Shown: one piece after another, positions 47,761-58,879 of the stretch
Position numbering within the stretch: position 1 is the first letter of the stretch
How the letters are laid out: every line of letters begins with the position of its first letter
Assembly (NCBI GenBank): GCA_038025085.1
Contig: CM076143.1
Span: 50,166,501-50,230,500, forward strand
Reading direction: 5' to 3'
Length of the DNA: 64,000 nucleotides
DNA from: Tetragonia tetragonoides
Lineage: Eukaryota > Streptophyta > Magnoliopsida > Caryophyllales > Aizoaceae
Notes under the pieces: generated by a model
What the model saw: only the letters and a program-made list of their open reading frames with translations
Databases searched by the model: none
What the model was told of the DNA's origin: nothing
Program-made: the position numbers and the translations under genes

Positions 47761-47810
<50 letters not shown>
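47761..47810. repeat. CT microsatellite
   Basis: About 45 bp of CT repeats just downstream of the candidate 5' exon of the bL36 gene. Confidence 0.95.
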
Positions 47811-47815
<5 letters not shown>

Positions 47816-50474
47816 GTAGTATAAGTTAATCCACCGTCATAGATTCAAGAAACACCTCATACTCAATCTCAGCGCTTTTAAATGTAACCTCTCCCAATTT
47901 TAGGTCATCAACTTATTCAATTTTTGCCATCTAGGGTTTGTCGGAAGGAGCCCAATCAGCTACACCCAACTCAAAATTTGAAGAAATTGAAATACCTTTA
48001 TAGTTGGGTATTTAGTTTAAATGGAACTGAATGGCATATTGTGGAGGGTATGAATAATAAAGCTCAATAATAGGTGAAAACTGGAGGGTGTGTGTTGAGA
48101 GTTCCTTTTGCCATTTGTGAAAAGCTTGTTCCTTTTTTTTTTTTTTCCTCTTAATTTTTCATGTAGTTTGCCCCCTTGGATGATCAATTTTGAATTTCGT
48201 TGGGGTTCTGAATTTGAACTCTTGTAAGAGGGTATTTATGGAGACAGAAAGATGAATTGGAAGTGGGGTTATGTTATGAATGGTGGAATAGTAGAGAAAT
48301 TTATTGGCATGAGCAATTAGGCATAAATGATAGTAAGAACTGATCTGTGTTAATCTGAAATTTGGCTATGGACTCTGTTTTTACTTTGCTGCTGTGAGTG
48401 TTGAGCTCACTGCTGCATTTAGCTCTTTGTTGTCTGAGTGTAGCTTAAGCAGACAGAAATAGAGTACTATTGGATATTTGGTTTCATTTGCGTACGGTTT
48501 CCACTTTTTAAGTAGGAAGACTTGAACTTTGTTTCTCTTTGTGTTGCTATTCTTAGAGATGAAAATCTGGAGAGTACTAAAAAGCTGGGGAGGAAAGCTT
48601 AGAAATATTTCCCACAACTACATACAGCTTCCTTCGCTTTGCTAGGTACTAAGGAGAAAAGAAAAAAGCTTTGGATACCCATGTTATCTAAAAAAAAGAA
48701 AATTGAGAAAAGAGTGAGACAATGGAGTTGGACTTGTTTGGTTGACAATAAAAACTCAGTGGGCTTGAATAAATTGTTTTTGTTTTCACCATGCACTTTC
48801 ACCATGCACCCATATCCTCTCATAGTCTCATTTGAAATCTTTGTGCTTAAGATGTTAGTGTTTGATGCCCTTAAAGAAAGAAGCACCTTACGATTATGAA
48901 AATATAAGGGTTTCTTGGATCTGAGTTAGCATCTATCTTGTGGCCTTTAGTGTGACTAATCTCGAAATCATCTTCGTCAACAACATGAAATAATGCTCAA
49001 ACATGAATGAGCTGAACTGAAAGAGAATTCTTTCTAGGGAGTGGAAGGAAGCATTCTTTTCTCTTTGTACCTTGAGTGGGTAGCTCAACTGTCTGTGATC
49101 TATTTTAGAGCTCACTAACTCGATCCCCCTTAAGGCCATTGGTTTTTTTTGCCATTAACTTCAAGGGCCCGTGGGGTACTCATGCAAGCCCGGAGCCTAG
49201 GTTTTAACCAAAAAACTTTCTTTTCGATGATTCGTACATCACTGATGAGTTGTTTAATCAATCTCATATTTTATCTTTATATCCAACCTCTCCACTTCCA
49301 AGGCTCCGACAAGTTCTGTTGTTTTCATATATTTCCTTCTTTAGCTTGAAAAACTTAGGCAACAATTAGAGCATTGTGAACATTTAATTTGTCACTTGTG
49401 TATTGTTTCTCCCATTCTTCTGTCAAATGGAATTGGGACATTTTACTGTTGGACACTAGAATAGGTTTCTGGCTTCTTGAAGAAGTGACAGTTGCTTTGA
49501 ATTTAGCAATGCTGGTATACTTCTTGGCCTCTATATTAATCTTTTCCAGTTAGGGCCTAGGGGTAAGGTTATGTATATCTTGAGCTCCGTAGACCCTGCC
49601 AGCAAAGGGACACTTGGATTCTGTTGTATATCTACTTCTTAAAGGATATCATTGTAAAAAATGCTGGTGAAAGGAAATAAAAGTAGGAATATTCTTAAAT
49701 GAAAATAAAGATCTCTTGGTTGAATTTGGTCTGATGTACAACTGTTTTCCCTGTTTTCTTTTTATTTATCAAGTTTTTAGCACATAAACAGCTGAGTTAA
49801 CTCAGACCTTGCCTGGAATATGTGTGTGTGTGCGCGTGTGTGTGTGTGTGTGTGCGTGTGCGTGTGCGTGCACGCGTGTGTGGTGTGTGTATGGGAGGGG
49901 GTTCCGGGGGGGAGGGGGGGGTGGCGCTCAGAACAATGGATTTTGAACTGCTAACAACATCTGGCAAGAGGTTTGGCCATCAAGGGAAATTAGATTTTCA
50001 TATAATCTTCTGACTTTGCTTGTTTTGCTGTAATTTGAAGGCCCAAACTGATTGCTTCATTCCTGTCAAGCATGACCATGACAACATGAGCAGAGACTGA
50101 TAGAATATCGAGTATACTTGGCAGTAGTTATAGCCGTAGAGTTTTACTAGAAATAATAGCTCTTGGATGTTCATGACCAGCATGCTTCTTAACTTGCTAA
50201 GAAAATTTTTATTTTTTATTTCTTATGCTGATCTTTATTTTCTGGGTTAGTAATCTTTTGGTGTTTTCTGTCCTGTACTGAACAGTTCTCCAAAAGTCCG
50301 TGTTCCCCATGTTATGAAGTTAACTTTTTTCCCTACCGCCCCTCCCTCATGTAGATTTTTTAGGTTACTGAAGTATCATAAATTTGTTTTGGAATGCGGC
50401 TGCTCATGTTTCTTTGGTTATGCCAAAAAGATTAAAGGGAAGAACATATCCTTAATCCTTACAACCACATGCAG
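47811..50474. other. Probable leader intron of the bL36 gene
   Basis: No coding region recognised. It contains a GT/GC microsatellite and, at about 49553-49640, a GGGGTAAGGTTATGTATATC stretch followed by GTAGACCCTGCCAG. That layout resembles the body of tRNA-Lys type SINEs, but it is too decayed to call. Confidence 0.4.
49818..49885. repeat. GT/GC dinucleotide microsatellite
   Basis: Interrupted GTGTGTGCGC array followed by a G-rich run to 49922. Confidence 0.9.
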
Positions 50475-50479
50475 GTACC

Positions 50480-51143
50480 ATGAAGGTCCGTTCATCTGTG
50501 AAGAAGATGTGTGAGTTTTGCAGGACTATCAAACGCCGGGGCCGTGTCTACATACTTTGCACTGCCAATCCCAAGCACAAGCAGCGCCAAGGCATGTCAA
50601 CATTTGCACATGAAGGCCCCCTTATTACTACAACGTATGTTATCCCCTGAATTTCTAGCCCTGAGCTGTTTTCAAGTGCAATTCTCATGTTGGGTCTGGT
50701 ATGTTCATGTATAGAAACTGAAATTCCTCATGGTGTGGTACTTTTAACTTGGTACGAAGCATTTGTCACAACATATATCTCTCTTGTTGGGTCTGGTATG
50801 AAGGTACTCCTACAAAAGTAGGTCACCCCCTTTAACTGTCTATCTCCTTGGTATCTTCGTTGAATTAATTGGTGTATGCTTGCCAATACTCGGTATCTTC
50901 ATTGAAGAGGTTGATGCATGCTTTTGAATCTGGGTTGCTGGTTTTTCATTTGAAGGGCGATGGTGCTATTTTAACTTGATTATTGATATATTCAGGTCCA
51001 ACATTACAAATTCAAAACCGGAGATTCCAAGTAATCTAAACTTGCGCAGTGGACTTGCATCTCTTGTACCCCAAACACAACATCCTTCAGCACTATTTGG
51101 TTGGAAGAATGCCATCGCTTCTCTTCTGTTCAAGAAGGGGTAA
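50480..51143 (+). CDS. Ribosomal protein bL36, organellar type (probably mitochondrial)
   Basis: The coding exons are 50480-50634 and 50996-51143, with a GT-AG intron and the split codon AC|G. The product has 100 residues. The N-terminal 40 ([20 protein letters not shown], then [18 protein letters not shown]) is a bL36 core, a zinc-binding protein of the large ribosomal subunit; the residues C11, C14, C27 and H33 form the expected C-C-C-H set. The C-terminal extension ([26 protein letters not shown]) is like that of nuclear-encoded plant bL36 proteins of the mitochondrial ribosome; chloroplast bL36 is normally plastid-encoded and only 37 residues long. The start is fixed by the conserved MKVR. 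The acceptor at 50471-50474 lies just before the ATG, so a 5' exon is expected upstream. Confidence 0.9.
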
Positions 51144-52010
51144 TTAGTATTCAGCAATTATCCCGAAATTTATACACTGATTGTCCAGAGCGCGATTGCA
51201 ATGAGAATTATCCCGAAATGCTTTTGACAATGACAATTTTGTACTTAGCATTGTCATATGTTTATCCTTGCTTAAATTATTATTGTTCTTTTTTGTTTTT
51301 GTTTTTGTTTTTGTTTTTGTTTTTGAATTATCATCTATCCGCTGTTGCATAACTTGGGTCTTGTCGCTGCTGCAAACCCTCCCCTGTGCGAAAAGCAGGG
51401 GGAAAGGAAAAGCAATCGGTGAGGCAAAACCTTGAAATGGGCAGATTGTGTTAAGCATGGTCGTGCAGTATCACCTTGTTAGGTTTTGTCCTCTTGGTGT
51501 CAAGCAATTTGCTGAATGTTATTGGAAAGATTTAGTCCTACTCAAGCTAGGACATTATTTATTTATTTATTTAAAATAAACCTTGATGCTCCTGAATATC
51601 AAGTTTTCGAGTATTGAATAATACTCACAGTGATACTCCTACAAACATACGTACTGCAATTGTACCAGAATATTTGTGTATTCTAATAACATTTAGCTCA
51701 AAATTCCCTATTATCAATGATATGATTCTACTATCAGAATTCAGATAATCTCTCTTCATAAGCATATCCTTATTCTTTCATACAGTACATATTTTCCAAC
51801 TCTTTTATTTGGTAAAAGTTAATTGAGTCAAGGACTTGCAAAACACAACAGTACACCAATAAGCACTTAGTGACACAGTCAACTAGGGAATTTCTTCCAT
51901 TCAAGCTTCATAGAAAGAAGCTTTGGAAATAGCTAAAATGGTTTTACCCTTCACAGTTCTTGTGTTATCATTTTTTTTTTTTTTTTTTTTTTATGTTTCT
52001 TCCTTTCTCT
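51144..52010. other. 3' region of the bL36 gene and spacer
   Basis: It includes a TTTTTG array at about 51289-51326, a TTTA array at 51550-51570 and a T tract at 51971-51993. No further gene. Confidence 0.45.
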
Positions 52011-52230
52011 AAGAGGTCTTTTTCACTTATTGAATATTACCTAATCAGTGAAAATAAATAGCGAGACCGTACTCAATGAGTGAGAATTAGCGGCTAGACT
52101 TTACTAAATCAGTGAGAACCAGTAGCAAAACCTTACTCAATCAGTGGAAATCAGTGACAGGACCCACATTCCTACTCACATAATCAGTTACCGAATCAGT
52201 GGAATTCAGTGGTACGACTTTACCCAACCC
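52011..52230. repeat. AATCAGTG MITE family, truncated copy
   Basis: It starts AGGTCTTTTTCACTTATTG and contains several AATCAGTG and TTACTCAATCAGTG words, then stops at CTTTACCCAACCC without the right inverted repeat. Confidence 0.65.
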
Positions 52231-52678
52231 TCCTCATAAGTCTGATACTAGTACAAATTATGATTTTTTTTTTTTTGAAGGAACAAATTATGAATAATTA
52301 ATTAGTACTCCAACTTAGAAATTCAGATATAGTAGTGATTAATTTTTTGGAATAAAACAAGGGACAGATGGCCACAACCCATTTGACCTACTCAAAAATC
52401 CAAAAAGACAAAGGCCAATCAAAACGCACCTAGAACCATGATAATTCGTCTTCTCTCACCCTTCACCTCCCCCGAAACGTCACAGATTCTTCTAAATCTC
52501 TCTCCAATCCATCACCATCCTCATCACTATACATTTTCTTGCTTTCCCATTTCTGATTATATTACCTCAAACATCAAACTCAATTTCTCTCTTAAACCCT
52601 ACATGTCATAAATACTTGCCCCATTTATCAAAAATCCACACTCAGCTGAATTGGGTTTTGAGTGTGTGTGTGATTTCA

Positions 52679-55600
52679 ATGACGGTTTATGATTCTTTTA
52701 CTGCTTGGATCAATAGCTTCCTTGCTTGCATGGGCTATGCCCTCTCTGCTTCAAAGTCAGTAACTTTCCTTTTTCTTATTTATTTGGATTTCTTTGTTAA
52801 ATAGTTATTTCTTTGTTGTTTCTCTATTTCTCTAGTATTATTGCCTTGTTGGATGGAAATCATAAGATGGGTTCTTTGGGTATAGATTAATTTATCTGGG
52901 TTTTGTGCATTTATGGATTTCTTTTCTTTTTTTGGCGGGGTGAAATTAGGGTTAGTAGGGATTCTAATTTGGGTTATTAGTTGTTATTAGCATTAGCTTA
53001 GTTGATATTGTGATGTGGAAATGTCAAAAATGGGTATTGTTTCCATAAATTGGGGGAGGGGACTGGGGAGTCAGGGTTAGTAGGGAGACTATTCTGGGTT
53101 ATTAATTGCCATTTGCATAGGTATATTGTGATGTGCAAATGTCAATAGTAGTATTTTTTTCATAAATTTCTGATGGTAGAGTAGGTTGATTTTGTCTGAT
53201 AAGCAGATACTCATAATACCCCAAGCTTGAATTTTTGTTTGTGCTGCAGATACTGAAACTTCACAGTTAACTTATGCTTATAAATCTGTCCAATCATCTT
53301 ATGCACCTTACATAAGGGCTTTTGAGAGAGAGGGGGGGGGGGGGGAATGTGTACCTTACTCTTGGAGAGGGAGGCTGTTTCCGGTAGTCTTAGAATGGAA
53401 ATGCATCGACTCAAACATTACAACATATAAATTACTCGATAATCTGATGAGACGTTTTATTTAGACCATTATAATCCAAAGCTGAAATAAGTGAACAAGG
53501 TTAGCAAAATAGGAGAGGGCAGAGAGAGATAGGTTAGGTGTCTGATCGGTGTCACTGCCATAATGCCATATATGATGTGAGAGGAGTAGAGGACCGAATC
53601 ATTAGAACAATTCCATCAGATTTGCTTTCAGGCTTAAGATTCAAGCTCGTGCTCTAGGAACTTTAGCTCCTGTGGTTTCTCTTGCCGTGGTAGAGGAAAA
53701 AGGCACCTTTGCTGTTTTTGGAGCATGTGAAGGGTGGGTTTTATACCTATTTTTATGAGTAGCGTACAAGCGCACAACTGAAGTGTTCAGCGTTCCATAC
53801 TTAAGAGATTTTACCACAAAAAGTGGGCACCCTGTTGTAACATTCATCACCCTGCATTTTATACGCCTGGTGAACATTTTTTTTTGGTTACAATGCGCCT
53901 GCAGAACATTTGGTTTAGGGTATTTCATGGTTCATTTTTATAAATTCACCTTACTCGTTCTTTTCCTTCCCTATCAGCTTTATTAGCAATCTAGTCAACT
54001 TGGTTATTAGATTGACTTTTGGATCAATTATCTACTCTCCTCTGTTCGGAGTTACATCATTTCCACGTCACTAAGGCTATATCTAAATGCTCTTTTGTTG
54101 TGAGCCTCATTTAGTGTTTTCGATATTGTAGGAAGACTAGTTTTAGTGTATTAACTTCTCTTTGCTTTCGTTATTCCCCACGAGCTTAGGAATTTTAAAA
54201 TTGATACAGATATTTTTGCATCTTACCTTCTGAATTCATCTTACCTTTCACTGTAAAGTTATTGATTTGCACGTAATGTAAGCTGTATAACACAGCCCTA
54301 CGGAAATAGCTAGTCTTTTGTTTTCTGTAGTCTGATTTATATACTATACTTCTCTTCTGCATCCTGGCATCCTGCATGTTCTGTTTTTAGTTAAGCTGTA
54401 ATCCACACTTCCATTCTGCATCCTGCATTTTGAACTTTTAGTTGTCCAAGAGAAATATCAGTGAAATCCAGAACACATCCAATGAGCATCTATTGGGTTA
54501 CCGTAATCGTTGGATAGCTTTAGCCTCTACATTGAGCATAAATGAGGTTTCAATTTATTCGCATGGAGGTCATAAAGGTCTTCGGAGGGGGAGGGGGGAG
54601 GGGGACCTCTTTATAATGCAAACCTCTGTACTCGTATAATGCATTGCTCCACTGATGCTGCAAGCTTTTTCTGAAACCAAGTAGTCTCACTTTGCTATGG
54701 ATGTAAGAGTTTCTGATGATGTTTCATATTCTTCTTTCATGAGCTGCTGAGGGAACATGAAACATAATATTTGTTTTTCCCCTGTTGATCGACTTGTCGC
54801 TTAGACATAAAGTTCTTACCTGTTGCTGGTATGTGCTTGTGCATATTCATGAATCTGTTTTGGGACAGAGCAGTGGTTGTTTGGGACATGATGGAAAACG
54901 AACACGTGGTCATCCTATAGATGATGCAAAGGGAGCACGCCAGGGACACATAGTGGAGAAACCGAGTTTCTCAGAAGATTTTTGGGGAACCAGCACCGGA
55001 GATATAGACATTCCAATTGGTTTGTCACAAAGAAGCGTTTCTTCCCTCAGTACATCAAACCTGAGTTTCTACTCTGATCTCGGATCCGCGAGCACAAACT
55101 CCCATAATGACTTCGTAAATCATGGCAAGTCTATATATTTTTCTTTGCACAACTGGACTTCCTTTCTTTTTATCTTTGGACTCTATAAATGACCTACAAT
55201 CTTCTGAAACGCTGTTGGATTATACAGAATAATTTTTCTATCTTTATCACCTCTTTTTACTTAAATTGTAATATTGATGATTTTGTGTTTGTAGGTCTTC
55301 TTCTCTGGAATCAAATCCGTCTTCAGTGGATTGGAGGTACAAAGTCTCCTGTTCCATCTCATGAAGCTCATGGACCTGCAATCAGGTTTCTGCCTTTCTA
55401 ACACTTGTGAACCACATACAGTCTTAGCTCCCCCCCAAAAAAAAAGAAACTAAAAAGGGAACGGAATAAACCAAAATTAAAACACCTCATCTGATGTGTT
55501 TTTATGTATAGTCACAACTCATAAACATACATGTATTTTGCAGTCTAAGCGCTACTTACGACAGCTTGCTTAGCTCCAAGGATCGTTTCCGACGCCCCAT

Positions 55601-55761
55601 CCCTTTGTCGGTATGTTTCAGAGATTTTGATTGGTTTTAACTGTTTTAAGTACCAGTTTGCTGTGATTAGTAGTTAGTGCTTACTCTTTATTGAACTTCA
55701 TTGGCAGGAAATGGTAGAATTTCTAGTCGAGGTGTGGGAGCAGGAAGGGTTGTACGACTGA
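52679..55761 (+). CDS. Gag1-like clamp domain protein (DUF4050 family), 182 aa
   Basis: There are five exons: 52679-52759, 54869-55124, 55295-55385, 55544-55610 and 55708-55761. All phases fit. The product starts MTVYDSFTAWINSFLACMGY, then has a polar stretch and the family blocks KPSFSEDFWGTSTGDID, DFVNHGLLLWNQIRLQWIG, LSATYDSLLSSKDRFRRPIP and EMVEFLVEVWEQEGLYD at the end. These are the signature of the plant Gag1-like clamp proteins, about 180-200 residues long. The fungal domain is named after Gag1, a TORC1-linked regulator; the role in plants is not established. Intron 2 begins GCAAGT rather than GT, yet HG|LLLW needs this border. The start chosen is the ATG before TVYDSF; an upstream in-frame ATG at 52616 is possible but not conserved. 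Confidence 0.88.
53331..53345. repeat. Homopolymer G tract in intron 1 of the Gag1-like gene
   Basis: About 15 G in a row after GAGAGAG. The rest of the 2.1-kb intron shows no other feature. Confidence 0.9.
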
Positions 55762-55942
55762 AAGTCATGAATTGTAAATCAAAACTTTTAGTTCACACAC
55801 ATTAAGTTCTGGACTAGAGTACTTGTGAGCACCAAGTCCTGTAACTCAAATTGTATAGATTGATTAACACAGCTAATTTTATGTTATATATGGATGGATG
55901 TTTTGTCCTTCCTAGTTTAATCTTTTGCTGCCTTTCCTGCTT
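55762..55942. other. 3' UTR region of the Gag1-like gene
   Basis: A short AT-rich stretch between the stop codon and a LINE insertion. No strong polyadenylation word could be fixed. Confidence 0.4.
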
Positions 55943-55958
55943 GAGTAGTGAATCTTTT

Positions 55959-57328
55959 TTTTTTTGATCGCCCAACACAACTTAGACTTTATTCATCGAG
56001 TGCATGTCTTTAACCAAGAGTGGTAGACAAGCAGCGGGAAAATCATAAATATCACGAGTTATAAAACATTCATCATAATGAGCAAGGCAGTGAGCTACAC
56101 TATTTCCATTACGGCGAACATGAGACCATTTGCAACTCAAAAACTCCCGAGCCCTGCGCTTCAACTCATGAACAAGCATCCCCACAGGACATTTCGATAC
56201 CGTTTGTCCCCTCAACTTATGAACCAAAGCAAGTGAATCTGTTTCAAACTCCACTCGTGTATGTCCCAGCTCCTTTGCAATCTCCATAGCCCACCTCACT
56301 CCTTCCGCTTCCGCCAATTCCACCCCCCAGTTTCCAGCGAATCGTTTCGTACCCATTATCAGAGCTTCACCATTTTCATTTCTCCCGACCATGCCTACTC
56401 GAATGTCTCCAGTTCCCAACAGCCCTGCATCAGTATTAAACTTGATTCTGCCTTCCGTAGGTGCCTGCCAGCTTGCATTCAGGTTTCGTTTCGGAACTGT
56501 GATCTGAAAAGTATGCAGCTTATGATTCTGCCAGTTGCGTTTTAGCCCAATAGGACACCTCCTCAGGCTGTCGTTCAGCACCCTCAAAAATATAAGCATT
56601 TCTGTCCCTCCAAATAGCCCACACTAACATAGCCCATTCACTCACCTCCTGCTTCCTAGCATGCATCAGAACCCATTCCATCCATTCTAGAAAAGAACTA
56701 GAGTTGCACTTGTCATATCTCATAGAAGGTTCCATCTTCCAAATTCTCTTTGCATGGTGGCATTCACGAGTTACATGAAGAATTGTCTCCTCATGCCCAC
56801 AAAAAGCACAAGCTGCATCATTTATGATCCTTCGTCTCAGTAGGCCATGCTTAGTTGGAATAATGTTTTTGCAGCAGCGCCAAATGAAAAGGACCACTCT
56901 AGGTGGAGCATCAATTTTCCATATCTTTCTCCACAAGCTTCCTGTAATCTCATTTGAGGTGGTAGCTCCATCTCCGTTCTGCATCTTTTTCTGCTGGAAA
57001 TGTAAATGGTATGCAGATTTTACAGTAAAAACACCATTTTTTGTGTAATGCCAGACAATGTCATCTTGGTTATCTCTAGACACAAGAGGTATATTCAGGA
57101 TAGCATCCCAATCACATGGTAAGAAAGCTTGTTCCACTACCTCCTTCCTCCATCTGCGTAAGTCCCAGTCGATGAGTTCTGCAACAAAAGATTCTCCTCC
57201 TAGTTCCCCTGTGTTAACAGTAGGTTTGAAAGACAATGGTCTGGGCAACCATTTATCTCTCCAAATCCGGATACTCGAGCCATTACCCACGCTCCATCTC
57301 GTACCCATATTAAGCAATCCGGATACTC
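55959..57328 (-). mobile_element. 5'-truncated LINE, 1370 bp
   Basis: The 16-bp duplication GAGTAGTGAATCTTTT lies at 55943-55958 and 57329-57344, and the T tract after 55958 is the poly(A) tail on the minus strand. Only the last part of ORF2 remains, so reverse transcription stopped early. Confidence 0.92.
55982..57317 (-). pseudogene. 3' end of LINE ORF2 (zinc-binding and RNase H)
   Basis: The minus-strand frame 57317-56520 carries WSVGNGSSIRIWRDKWLP, the zinc-binding part (CAFCGHEETILHVTRECHHA) and WAMLVWAIWRDRNAYIFEG. A frameshift near 56530-56590 moves to the frame ending at 55982, which holds RNase H: KFNTDAG, ELAEAEGVRWAM, VEFETDSLALVHKL and NSVAHCLAH. It is a different LINE family from that at 32769-45169, since the residues between motifs differ widely. 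Endonuclease and reverse transcriptase are missing. Confidence 0.88.
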
Positions 57329-57344
57329 GAGTAGTGAATCTTTT

Positions 57345-57971
57345 GGCTTAACTAGAAATGGACCTTTTATTGCCTGGTGATTTTGCAAGGCTTGCTATCA
57401 AGAATCACTGGTTTTCACTGTTTCTAGAATCAGTAGCAGCTGCCTTAAGTCCAAAATACTCCGTATACAATAACAATGTCTATTGTTGGGGCGCCCAAAG
57501 ATAGCGTAATTCCTCTTTTTACTTGACTTTTGGGAAAGAGTCCTAGAACATCCTGTATAATGAGAGACAGGGAATTTTTCTGTCAGATAAACATTTGATA
57601 TTTATCTTTGGGATAGCTAAAATTGGAGAGCAAAAAAAAAAAAAGCTAAAATTGGAGAGGTTATGACTGGTGAGTTCATGTGGTATATGCAAGGATTTTA
57701 TTGTATTATTGTTTGAAGTAAAGTAAATATGTGAGTTAAGCAATGATGTACAGTATTCTTCAACGACACAGATTCTGGGATCCTGGCAGACTTTGGTTTT
57801 CTAAGAGTATAAATCCTTCCAGCTCATATACCTTCCCTTTTCTGCATCCAACTGCCACACCTTATTGTAAATAGGGCCCAAACCAAATTATTGCAGTTCA
57901 AATGGATATTTAATTAACTATTGCATTTGTTTATTTTTATTTATTTAAGTACTATTAAATATGCAGCATGT
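57345..57971. other. Intergenic, nothing recognised
   Basis: AT-rich sequence between the truncated LINE and the small Mutator-like derivative. A 13-A tract lies near 57632-57644. Confidence 0.4.
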
Positions 57972-58228
57972 CTTGTGTGGACTTAGTCCACCGTGGACCA
58001 AGTAATTTTGAGTGATGACTTCAGATAAAGTAGGGGGTGGCTCCAGGTAAAGTAATTTTGAGTACTTTTAAGGGGTGGCTCCAGGTAAAGTAGGGGTGCC
58101 AAGTATAAATTTGATGGGTGGCTCTAGGTGAAGTAGGGGTGACTCCACTTCTAGAGAGGGGTGGCTCCAGGTGAAGTATGGGGTGACTCCAAACATTGAT
58201 CCACTATGGACTAATAAGTCCACACAAG
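57972..58228. mobile_element. 257-bp non-autonomous Mutator-like derivative filled with GGGGTGGCTCCA
   Basis: Ends CTTGTGTGGACTTAGTCCAC and, reverse complemented, CTTGTGTGGACTTATTAGTCC. These match the ends of the large element at 4477-17813. Between them are about six spaced copies of GGGGTGGCTCCAGGT/AAAGT units. No clear target duplication. It has no coding sequence. Confidence 0.8.
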
Positions 58229-58879
58229 TTTTTATTTGTATTAAACATGAAGGTTGTCTGATTCTAGATTTTCAGTTTATATTCAAATTCAATGCATATT
58301 AACCTTCATTGTCATAGCAGAAACGATGGCCCAATTGATACACATGTGGTTAACTCCCAACTAACAGGTTGGGTTGATCAAAACACCTACCTACTCAAGT
58401 TTTAGAAGCCTTACCCCCCCCCCCCCCCTCCCTCCCAAAAAAAAAGAGGACTATTTCATTGTTTGTTTGAACTTTTGAAGGTTTGATTTTATCAATCTTT
58501 ATGATGCCTCTAAATAATAAAGAATAAATTAATAAAAGAAATTTGTAAGTGAGGTATACCTAGAGTTAGCGAAAATACATCAAAATGAATTGATATTTTA
58601 GAGCCACGGTTAGTCATAAAATCCGTGATAAAATTGACAATTAATGAATAGTGTTTGGTATGGGTGTAACTAGTATATGAATATTGTAATTAGCATAGCA
58701 TAGTTAAGAAGCTATGAGCTTGTAATAATAAAAAGGCCAGAAAAGAAGAAAACAAATGTCACATTAAAAAAATTAAGAAAAATTATGAGACCTCACTATA
58801 GTTGTAGAGAGTGTTTGGGGGTAGGTTTGGTGGCATGGGGTAGTGGGGAGTCATACTCTGTACCCAAAAACTGTGAATT
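58229..58879. other. Intergenic, nothing recognised
   Basis: A C tract of about 18 bases lies at 58416-58433 and A tracts follow. No coding region. Confidence 0.4.

Noticed and set aside
49553..49640. A TS-like SINE
   Set aside because: Only loose similarity in GGGGTAAGG and GACCCTGCC words; no target duplication or tail.
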